Assembly: GCA_963210315.1 (NCBI GenBank)
Contig: OY723257.1
Span: 2,356,001 to 2,420,000 of the forward strand
From: Rhynchopus euleeides
Taxonomy: Eukaryota; Euglenozoa; Diplonemea; Diplonemida; Diplonemidae
DNA: 64,000 nt
Direction: 5' to 3'
A program made the position numbers and the translations under genes. Below the pieces are notes generated by a model. The model was not told where the DNA came from. It saw only the letters and a list, made by a program, of their open reading frames with translations, and made no database searches. The number at the start of each line of letters is the position of its first letter. Within the stretch, counting starts at the first letter, position 1. Shown in pieces: positions 56,755-64,000 of this stretch.

Positions 56755-58887
56755 ATGGCGCTGCCCGGTGCCAGCGAGGCTGTGGGGCCTGCAGAGCTGG
56801 ATGGGCCTTTGATACACAGGATCCCCCAGGACATCGTCAACCAGATCGCGGCAGGCGAGGTTGTTCAGAGGCCGTGCCATGCGGTGAAGGAGCTTCTTGA
56901 AAATGCAATCGATGCACACGCCACGCAGATCGAGGTTTGCGCGAAGCACGGTGGCGTGAAGCTCTCTGTAAGCGACAACGGGGATGGTATCCGCCGGGCG
57001 GACATGAAGCTGCTGTGCGAGCGGTACACAACCTCGAAGCTGACGAAGTTCGAAGATTTGAAGACGATCGACACATTCGGCTTCCGAGGCGAGGCGCTGG
57101 CCTCCATCACCTATGTTGCACGCGTCAAGGTCGTGACCAGGAGAAAGGGGTCGGCCAACGCTTTTGCTGCAAACTACACCAACGGCACCATGAAGGAGGC
57201 GGTGCCTGGCCTAGTGGGTGCGCCGCACGGCACCACAATCTACGTCGACGACCTCTTCCACAACCTGCCTGTGCGCAAGGCGTCCCTCCGGACGCCTGCC
57301 ACTGAGTATGCCCGCATCGTGGACATTGTCAGGCGGTACTCTATCCGCTACCCCAGCATCGCATTCACATGCAGGAAGGACGCGTCGTGCCCCCCCGACG
57401 TGCGCACAGCAGGCCTGCCCGCCGGTCCGGCTGACCAGACGGAGCCGGGCGCTACCGCGCGGCATGTGCACCAGGTCACCTCTGTGCTCGAGACGCACTA
57501 CGGGCGTGAGCTGGCACGGCACATCCTGCACATCGAAGGCGACATCCCGACAGACACCCCCGGCACACACCGCTACGAGGCATTCGTGTCAGACGCGGAC
57601 TACTTCGTGCGGCGTGGCGTCAGCATCTACTTCATCAACGGGCGTCTGGTGGAGAGCTCTGCCCTACACAAGGCGATCTTCCAGGCCTACTCACATCACC
57701 TCGGCAAGGGGAAGTACCCCTTCTCCTACGTCAGCCTCACGGTGCCCTCCAGCGAGGTGGATGTCAACGTGCATCCGACGAAGGCTGAGGTCGCGCTGCT
57801 GCACGAGGGGCTGATCTGCGAGGCGGTCAACACCCGCATCACCTCCGAGCTGCAGGGCATGCAGAAGCGGTCGAAGCCCTTCGCCGTTGTCAAGCCGCAG
57901 GGCGGTGCAGCGCGCGCCCCGCAGCAGCTGGATCAGGAGACGCCCTCACACATCATAGTGGACGGGGCGGCACTGGCCGCAGCAGACATCGACCTGACTG
58001 TCACAGCCGAGAAGGGTCAGCCTGTGAAGCGGCAGCGCGTAGACAGGGCACATGCCGCGACACCTGCAGGGGCTGGGCTTGCACTGGAGTACTTTAAGGC
58101 CGACTGCCACACCACTCTGCGCAACGTTCTCCGCAACAGCACTGTCATCGGCATCACACAGGTGCGGGGCGGCAGTGGCCGGTGTGCGCTGCTGCAGTCG
58201 GCACGCGACATCTGGATTGTCGACACCGACGCGCTGACCCGCGAAGCCTCCCTCCAGGCACTGGTCACCCTGGCGCACGACCCCGACCTTCACAGCGATG
58301 GGCAGTGGCGTGCCGACAACACCCTGCAGTTCGCCACACCCCCACGCGTGCAGGACCTGTGCCGCGTGGCGCTGGGCATCCCCGGTGTGTGGGAGGAGGA
58401 GGACGGCGACAGGGACAGCATCTGCACAGCACTGCAGGCACGCCTGCAGAAGCACCGCGGTGTGCTGAAGACATTTGGCCTCGTCCTCACGGATGACGGC
58501 CGCGTTGCCAGCATCCCACGTGTGTGGGACGGGATGGTGCCGCCCCTGGCAGCTCTGCCACTGGCACTTCTGCGCGTGGGTGCAGACGTGCCGTGGGAGG
58601 AGGGCGCAGCGTCGGGGCATGTCTTCCGCACAATCGCAGACGAGCTGTCTGCCCTGTTCGTGCCGATCCGTGCGGAGGCGGGCGAGGACGCCCCTCTGCT
58701 GCAGGGCGGAGGCAGGGCGGACTTGTTGGAGGCCTGTGTGATGCCCTTTGTCCGGTCCGAGCACTTCTTTCCTCCGCAGGCGTTTGCATCCGGCGGGGTC
58801 GTCGTGAAGCTTGCCACAACGGAGTCTCTCTGCGCAACGTTTGAGCGGTCTCACTGCACTCCGCAGAGCGCCATCGTGCCACACTGA
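56755..58887 (+). CDS. MLH1: DNA mismatch repair protein MLH1
   Basis: A 710-residue MutL-family protein, single exon; human MLH1 has 756 residues. MLH1 is the common subunit of the MutL heterodimers that act after MutS recognises a mismatch, in the nucleus. The N-terminal GHKL ATPase is complete: ELLENAIDA with catalytic E46 and Mg-binding N50, DNGDGI at 74-79, TFGFRGEALASI at 107-118, and the GTTIYVDDLF motif. A variable linker at about 350-450 precedes the dimerisation domain. That domain carries the MLH1 signature (FGLVLTDDGRVASIPRV, DGMVPPLAALP, WEEG), which rules out PMS1/PMS2; the PMS2-type endonuclease motif is absent as expected. Start: the first ATG in the frame, about 43 bases after CCCGTGCAG, a possible splice acceptor. 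Oddity: the usual C-terminal FERC is replaced by FERSHC plus nine residues. Codon use is GC-rich, unlike the surrounding repeats. It shares orientation with the J-domain gene 254 bp downstream. Confidence 0.94.
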   Translation: MALPGASEAVGPAELDGPLIHRIPQDIVNQIAAGEVVQRPCHAVKELLENAIDAHATQIEVCAKHGGVKLSVSDNGDGIRRADMKLLCERYTTSKLTKFEDLKTIDTFGFRGEALASITYVARVKVVTRRKGSANAFAANYTNGTMKEAVPGLVGAPHGTTIYVDDLFHNLPVRKASLRTPATEYARIVDIVRRYSIRYPSIAFTCRKDASCPPDVRTAGLPAGPADQTEPGATARHVHQVTSVLETHYGRELARHILHIEGDIPTDTPGTHRYEAFVSDADYFVRRGVSIYFINGRLVESSALHKAIFQAYSHHLGKGKYPFSYVSLTVPSSEVDVNVHPTKAEVALLHEGLICEAVNTRITSELQGMQKRSKPFAVVKPQGGAARAPQQLDQETPSHIIVDGAALAAADIDLTVTAEKGQPVKRQRVDRAHAATPAGAGLALEYFKADCHTTLRNVLRNSTVIGITQVRGGSGRCALLQSARDIWIVDTDALTREASLQALVTLAHDPDLHSDGQWRADNTLQFATPPRVQDLCRVALGIPGVWEEEDGDRDSICTALQARLQKHRGVLKTFGLVLTDDGRVASIPRVWDGMVPPLAALPLALLRVGADVPWEEGAASGHVFRTIADELSALFVPIRAEAGEDAPLLQGGGRADLLEACVMPFVRSEHFFPPQAFASGGVVVKLATTESLCATFERSHCTPQSAIVPH

Positions 58888-59141
58888 CGCACCGACACAC
58901 AGCCCCCCCCAACCCCCTCCGTCACCGCCTTGCCTGATCGGGGTGGGGGAGGGGGAGGGGGGTTTGGAATGATGGTCTCATCGGGCGCACCCCCTCCCCC
59001 CCCTCCTCCAACATCCTCAAGTAGCCCCACCACGGCGATCTGTTTCGCTGCTTTCCGCACACATACTCACCCTCATGCAGACCCACCACACCACACCTCA
59101 GCACCCCACCACACTGCCAGGTATCTGCAGGGCCTGTCACA

Positions 59142-60590
59142 ATGGCTGCCCTTTCACGCATGGGGGTTGTGGCGGGGCGGGCAGCACTTGCCGCTGTGCC
59201 ACGCGCAGCACGACGCGCGGCACCACACACAGCCCTGCCCCTTGTAGGGCAGCGGAGGTGGGCGTCAGACTGGGGCAAGGTATGCAGCGCCACACAGCGG
59301 CAGGGGCAGGGGCAGGGGTTGGTTGGGGGGGAGGGTGTGGCCGTGTTGTGCGACAGGGGTGTGGGCTGTCCCCCTGTGTGCCGCACACCTGCAGATGCAA
59401 CACCATCACACCTTTGCAGTGGAAGGAGCAGATGCAGAACCAGGCGCAGGAGTCGGTGGCTGCCTCTGCCTGGGTGGAGCAGAACGGGTCTCCCTTCGTG
59501 GTGCTGGGGCTGAAGGAGGGTGCCAGCAACGAGGAGGTGCGCAACTCTTACAGGAAGCTCAGCATGAAGATGCACCCCGACAAGGGCGGGTCCCTGGAGG
59601 ACTTCCAGAAGATCCAGTACGCACAGAACATCATCCTGAAGGGCATCTACTCGTCTGGCGACGACAAGCAGGGCGGGCCACGCGTGCCCATCAGCCCGCG
59701 TGCGCGTCTCATTCTCTTCGCCCTGGCGGGTATCAGCGCGTCTGCCGTGTTCTACCTCTTCGTGTTCCTCCCCCTGCGGTGGGCAGGGCGGAAGGTCGGC
59801 CTCGTGTCCACCCCCGTGGTGTCGGGTCCTGAAGCATCCCTCAAAGAAGAGGTCAAGCGCTTGCAGTGTGAGGTGACGAAGCTCCAGGTATGGCTCTCTC
59901 TCAAGTGGCTGACGCTGTCACTCCCATTGCCTTTGTTTGGCTTACAATGTCTCACACTTGTGACGGAGCAAGAAGCTGTCCGGGTCCTCCGCACGGTGCG
60001 CGGTCGGGAGGCTCCGGGGGAACCGGTGTTGTGATGCGGGTGTCCCTGGCACCTGCAGCTGATGCTGCCACCCAAGCGCTGCAAGCTCGCCAGCTGCGAG
60101 TGCTTGGGTGGCGGCGCAGCACCTCGAGGGAACCCTCAGTCCGCGATCCTCTTCGATTCGATCTTGTTCAGCATCTCGAGGACAGCTCCGAGCTTGAAGT
60201 CCAGATGGTTGGTCGGGATCAGCCCCACATCCATGAAGAACCGGGCCAGTTTTGTTTTACTCTCAAGAGAGAGAATACCGAAGGGGCACGCCGACCTGCT
60301 GCTGGCCTTATACATCATTTGGGTTGGTGTAGAGAGGACGTTTGACATGCTGCTTCTTGAGGACCCCTTTTGTCCCTCTGCATGGAGGTCGCCCTCAACA
60401 GCGCTATACACACTATACACCCACACCCAGGCGTGCCCAGCACTCAAGCCTGGGGCACGCTACACAACCCCTGGTTGGCTTCACACACCCACACACCAAC
60501 ATCCGCCACCCACCACAGGAAACCCTTGAGGAGGTGCGGGAGGAGGTGAAGAAGAGCCGAGCAGGTCGCCGCCCAGTGCCGCGCTCCTAA
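59142..60590 (+). CDS. Mitochondrial J-domain (DnaJ-like) membrane protein, three exons
   Basis: Predicted exons 59142-59279, 59420-59887 and 60519-60590, joined by GT-AG introns (GTATGC...TTTGCAG and GTATGG...CCACAG), both in phase 0, giving 225 residues. Residues 1-41 are rich in Arg and Ala with no acidic residue and end in RRWAS, a typical mitochondrial presequence. A short J-domain (about 70-121) keeps the HPD motif at 98-100, so it should stimulate an Hsp70 partner such as the mitochondrial one. A single membrane span (about 141-165) and a coiled coil (about 185-215, running across the second splice junction) follow. The layout differs from Pam18/TIM14, where the span precedes the J-domain, so I do not give a gene name. 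The second intron is 631 bp and could hide another exon; it also contains an antisense open stretch. The start ATG lies 12 bases after a CTGCAG. Confidence 0.78.
60136..60348 (-). other. Antisense coding-like stretch within an intron of the J-domain gene
   Basis: From ATG at 60348 to TGA at 60136, 70 codons. The last 45 (from GILSLESKTKLARFF to the stop) have strongly GC-ending codons and a protein-like mix with an amphipathic end (AVLEMLNKIESKR). No family recognised. It may be a captured or nested gene fragment, the last exon of a minus-strand gene, or chance. Confidence 0.3.
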
Positions 60591-61116
60591 GCGGATTCTT
60601 CTCCCACCCCACCCCCCCCCCCCACCCCCCACCCCCCCGCCCTTTTCTCAGTGGGGGCCGTCGCTCTGTGTCACTGTGTGTCAGAACTGTGTCACTTCTG
60701 CAGCCAGTTTTGTGAGGCGGCTCTCGCCTACTCCTCACTTTTCTGCACTCCTGAGCGAAGGCCCCCAGCACGTCTGCATCACTGACGGGTGTGCCCCATG
60801 CCCCTGCCCCTGCCTCTCAGGAGCCCTTCTGCTGCAGCCCTAGCCGACTGACAGAGCCAGCCCCCCTCTGAGGAGGAGTGCTGGCTTCACCCACCCGCCT
60901 CCGTGAGGCGTCTTGCTTCTAACCAGGTGCCAGGGAAGGCTAGAGAGTGCACTGCGACCTGCGTCGGTGTGTGCATGGGGGGTATTGGGGCGGGTGTTGG
61001 TTATTGCCAGGCCCGGCCCCCTCCTGCCCCTGCCCCGCCCCACTGTGCCCCGTCTTCTCCGGCATGGGTGTGCACCCCAGTGCGATGTGATTTGCATTGT
61101 CAAAAAGTGCACCACG
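60591..61116. other. Intergenic sequence downstream of the J-domain gene
   Basis: C-rich run at about 60609-60642, then GC-rich mixed sequence. No gene recognised. Confidence 0.5.
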
Positions 61117-61290
61117 GACTAGTCGCCCGGACGACTAGTCGGGACGACGGGTGAAATGACGACGGGTGAAACGACGGGTTCACCCGTCGAGTCGACGGGT
61201 GCCACCCGTCGACTCGACGGGTGGACCCGTCGAGTCGACGGGTGGCACCCGTCGGCACGACGGGTGAACCTGCTGAAACGACGGGTGTTC
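61117..61290. repeat. Cluster of tandem palindromes built from GACGGGTG/CACCCGTC
   Basis: Starts with GACTAGTC twice (61117-61140), then about ten copies of ACGGGTG and CACCCGT in alternating orientation. Three consecutive palindromes at about 61180-61245 centre on GTCGAGTCGAC, GTCGACTCGAC and GTCGAGTCGAC. The segment can form several hairpins or one long cruciform. No coding value. It lies between the convergent J-domain and zinc-finger genes. Confidence 0.8.
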
Positions 61291-61449
61291 CAGCCATTTC
61301 CTGTTGATATGGGCCAATTTCCATTGAAAACTAGGGGAGTACCTTGCATGGCATCAGGTTATTTTTCACGCCGAGCCATCTTCCCTGCACAGACCCACCC
61401 CCCCATTACTTTCCATTTACAATTCCTTTGGTTCCCTTTGGTGAAGGGG

Positions 61450-61525
61450 CTGCCCACCGGTGGACCACCAGGAGGGGGGTGAGCCATCCAGGTGGGCAGG
61501 GGGCCTGGGGGTGGGGCCTCAAAAC
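61450..61525 (+). repeat. Short interspersed repeat, copy 2
   Basis: GGTGGACCACC, CCAGGTGGGCAGGGGG and GGGGCCTCAAAAC occur in the same order as in the reverse complement of 36304-36404. Identity is clear but not perfect. Function unknown. Confidence 0.6.
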
Positions 61526-61612
61526 AACTCCCTCCCACGACGTCACCCCGCTCTCGAGGACAAACAAAATCACCTACGTACCTGAACTGCCAAACACCCC
61601 CCCCCCCCTCAC

Positions 61613-63463
61613 TTACGGGTGCGCGGATCTCATGTGCTCGTCGCGCTTTACAGTGGTTTTAAAGAGCTCGAAACAAACACAGCAACGCTTTTGTGTCAGC
61701 ACGCGCGAATGGTGACTGAGGTAGTGCTGGCTCAGTCCCTTCGATTTTGTCCGTTTGCCGCACTCCTGGCATGTGACAGTGCAAGTCTGACACGGCGCGT
61801 TGTTTTGTGGCCGATGTGCAGCATCATAATGCGCAAACAGTGCTTCTCTCGTGTGGACAACTTTGGAGCACACAATGCAGATATGCTGCTGCACAGGCAC
61901 TGTACCGGATGGCGTTGGTTCTGGCACTTCTGGCACATCCTCGCTGTTGCCCCAGGATTTGGACTTGCAGATGCATGCGAGCAGCGTTGCCTTTGGAGTG
62001 GTGTTTTCCGGGTCGCCCAGAAATTGTTGGCCCCATCGCCCCCTTTTTGTGACGTGAGATCCAAGGCCGAGGGACTCGAGTCTCCGCTGCAGTGCTGCCG
62101 TTGCTCCCTTCCAACAAGCGTTCCTCGCAGTGACACAGCAGCAAAGCTTTATCGCGCCGAACTTCAGGAGGGTCGGGGTGCTCGGTTGGTCCAGCAGGCC
62201 GCACCCCTTGCCTTTGGTCCTCTGCATTTCGAAGAGCAGCAGGTCCCGTTCGGCGGTCTGCTGCGATGTCACCCTCAGGGCATGGCGTTTGGAGACGCCA
62301 TTCCCCCTCTCCAGTTCCTCGTCACTCAGGGCGAGGGGGTGTGCATCTTCTGGATCAAACCAGTGGCTCATCGAATGGATATATGTAACACCACGCCCCT
62401 CGGATGTTCTCCCAGGTGACACCCACTCCAGGACAAACACAAGGATGTGCATTGCGATGAGCGAGAAGATGAACTCTTTCGCGCACTTTCCCTCCTGGTG
62501 GTACTTGATGGGGATGTCGTTGTAGCGGAAATGCACAAGCATTTCCATTGCAATACAGAGTAGATGCTGCACCCCCTTCGTCTTGGTAATGGTGAGTAAG
62601 CGACTCAGAACATCTCTGGCCTGGTTTCCCGTCATGTTGGAACACGTTGAGCTGCCAAGGACAGCCTTCTGCACGGCAGGTCCGTCAGGCAAGATCTCTG
62701 CGAGTATTGCGATGACCCCTTTTATGTCGTGCAGGGGGGGTGTGATCGTGTACGCTGTGGAGGTGAACACCCCTGCGTACAGGCTCTCAAACCCAGCTTC
62801 ATGAAGTTCCTGGATGCTAGCCCTGTGGCAGGCGTGGAGCTGTTTCAACCAGTCATTTCGTGGTGTGGTACAAAACGCGCTCCTGTGCGAAGATGACCCC
62901 ATCTTACTAAATGCCGACCACAGCTCAAGATGGTCCCCTGCTACCCTAAAGCCGGCGAGCCGAAACATCACGTTCGCCTTTTCGAAAACCCCTCTCTGCA
63001 CTCTTGCGATTTGCTTCAGGAAGTTGAACGTGAACCACGTTCTGTACTCGTCCTTCTGCTTATCGGCAACTGTCACCAACCGTGTTGCGAAGGCACCGTC
63101 GAAAATGCCTACGGCCAGCCGTTCCCGCGACGTTCTGCTCCCAGATCCCGGGTTGTACCCGTCCGCCGAGATCACTACCAATGGGCTGTCGACCTGAAAC
63201 TGGTATGTATCAATGATGTGGCAAAGCGTCGCGCTCAGGTTTCCCTTTCGGTATTCAGCCTCTTCGCGCAGAGGGGTTTCCTTCTTCGCGACAGTTTTTC
63301 GCGAGAGCCCGAGTTGAGGGGGTTTCTCCCCGGCCTCCGCCACCTTCTGACGCAACGCTTTCGACATCTCCCCACACTTGCGGCCAGACAGCTGAGCATC
63401 GAACCTGTGCTCACGCAGGCCTTCTCCCACCAGGGCCAGGCGGATATCCTCCTCGACCGGCAT
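61613..63463 (-). CDS. C2H2 zinc-finger protein, possibly transposase-derived
   Basis: A 616-residue protein in one frame. The start is the first ATG, 10 bases after CCATTGCAG, a good splice acceptor, so a 5' exon or trans-spliced leader is likely. Three C2H2 fingers lie at the C-terminus: C529-x2-C532-x12-H545-x4-H550, C565-x2-C568-x11-H580-x3-H584 and C594-x2-C597-x12-H610-x4-H615. The body is unrecognised; ISADGYNPG (D101) and VAGDHLEL (D177), with acidic LSDEELERG further on, are spaced as in RNase-H-like DDE transposases, which is suggestive only. The stop codon TAA lies in CCGTAAGTGAG, which also reads as a good splice donor (GTAAGT), so the protein may continue in another exon. Function is unknown; nucleic-acid binding is likely from the fingers. 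Confidence 0.55.
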   Translation of the reverse strand: MPVEEDIRLALVGEGLREHRFDAQLSGRKCGEMSKALRQKVAEAGEKPPQLGLSRKTVAKKETPLREEAEYRKGNLSATLCHIIDTYQFQVDSPLVVISADGYNPGSGSRTSRERLAVGIFDGAFATRLVTVADKQKDEYRTWFTFNFLKQIARVQRGVFEKANVMFRLAGFRVAGDHLELWSAFSKMGSSSHRSAFCTTPRNDWLKQLHACHRASIQELHEAGFESLYAGVFTSTAYTITPPLHDIKGVIAILAEILPDGPAVQKAVLGSSTCSNMTGNQARDVLSRLLTITKTKGVQHLLCIAMEMLVHFRYNDIPIKYHQEGKCAKEFIFSLIAMHILVFVLEWVSPGRTSEGRGVTYIHSMSHWFDPEDAHPLALSDEELERGNGVSKRHALRVTSQQTAERDLLLFEMQRTKGKGCGLLDQPSTPTLLKFGAIKLCCCVTARNACWKGATAALQRRLESLGLGSHVTKRGRWGQQFLGDPENTTPKATLLACICKSKSWGNSEDVPEVPEPTPSGTVPVQQHICIVCSKVVHTREALFAHYDAAHRPQNNAPCQTCTVTCQECGKRTKSKGLSQHYLSHHSRVLTQKRCCVCFELFKTTVKRDEHMRSAHP

Positions 63464-63635
63464 GGTGCCTCCTGCAATGGAAGAGTGAGTGCAGCTTTGA
63501 TAGTGGCTAGTTGATACCCAAATGTTGAAACCGTAGAGAAAAAGGCACAAGTGATCATTTACCAGGGTCAGAGGTCAGGGGCTTGGGGCTGTCAGTATTT
63601 CGCTGATGCATCATGTTTCTCTCCTCCTGGCTCGC

Positions 63636-64000
63636 TCAAAGGTCTGCACTGTGGAACACGGTCGGCGTGGAGTCGCCGATGGTGTCGGCGTTGGCATCCC
63701 CGCCATCACTGCCGTCTCCACCATCATCTTCGGTGCCCTCATCCCCACCATCTTCTTCATCATCATCATCGTCCCCCATCAGCAGCTTCCACTTGCTGCC
63801 ATCACTTGCTGTCGTGTCCATTGCTGAACCTTGCTTGGTCAGCAACGGACACTTGACGGAAATGATGCCGTCCTCATCACGCGCCTCTGCCTTGACCTGC
63901 AGATTGAGCAGGCACTCTGGCGGGATGATGAGGACCGTGGAGTACTCGCCCTTCGGAAGATCATTAGTCTTCCGCAGGCGTGTCCACGAGAGCGTCACCT
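63636..64000 (-). CDS. 3' part of an acidic protein of unknown function (runs off the window)
   Basis: Open from the window edge to a stop at 63636, about 120 codons, with no ATG at the edge, so the 5' part lies outside. The first half contains KGEYSTVLIIPPECLLNLQV and looks folded; the second half is very acidic (GDDDDDEEDGGDEG and further Asp/Gly). No family recognised. It lies 172 bp upstream of the zinc-finger gene on the same strand and could be an earlier exon of it or a separate gene. Confidence 0.45.
   Translation of the reverse strand, partial: VTLSWTRLRKTNDLPKGEYSTVLIIPPECLLNLQVKAEARDEDGIISVKCPLLTKQGSAMDTTASDGSKWKLLMGDDDDDEEDGGDEGTEDDGGDGSDGGDANADTIGDSTPTVFHSADL

Overview
The window is nuclear DNA of a eukaryote, most likely a protist with a large, repeat-rich genome. 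The evidence is an MLH1-type mismatch-repair gene, a J-domain gene with two GT-AG introns and a mitochondrial-type presequence, two eukaryotic DNA-transposon transposases (hAT and PIF/Harbinger) and GC-rich codon use. Several ATGs follow closely after a pyrimidine-rich ...CAG. That would fit 5'-UTR introns or spliced-leader trans-splicing (as in euglenozoans or dinoflagellates), but I cannot fix the lineage.

Layout. About 1-35.5 kb is one 35.4-kb non-autonomous DNA transposon (copy A, 165-35520). It sits inside a 30-bp tandem array and is made almost entirely of 31-bp minisatellites: 1,008 in-register units of one sequence, a 0.7-kb unique spacer, then four inverted and 87 direct units of a related sequence. 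A second copy of the same element (copy B, 41593-47145, 5.6 kb) sits inside a 10-bp A/T array. It has the same ends and spacer but only 23 units of the first satellite, and its second satellite is interrupted by a nucleotidyl-cyclase gene fragment plus a further 31-bp satellite. A 280-bp MITE (48821-49100) carries the same terminal inverted repeat (GGGGGTCTTCGCT). Target-site duplications are 3 bp; for A and B, removing one copy restores the period of the interrupted array.

35.5-41.6 kb holds an exact inverted copy of the window's first 90 bases, a 715-bp inverted-repeat element next to it, and an intact hAT transposase gene. 47.1-51.4 kb is non-coding: the rest of the 10-bp array, a foldback element, the MITE, and a fifth 31-bp minisatellite (39 units). 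That array runs straight into a long intact PIF/Harbinger transposase gene (51.4-55.0 kb). 56.7-60.6 kb is the only clear host-gene region: MLH1 followed by a mitochondrial J-domain membrane protein, same strand, 254 bp apart. 61.6-64 kb, minus strand, holds a C2H2 zinc-finger protein of possible transposon origin and the 3' part of an acidic protein running off the window.

The most striking feature is the recurring 31-bp period: five minisatellites, not all of related sequence, each keep register over tens to a thousand units. Because 31 is not a multiple of 3 and the main unit lacks stop codons, that array is open in all forward frames, giving apparent reading frames of up to about 6,900 codons that are best read as by-products of the repeat.
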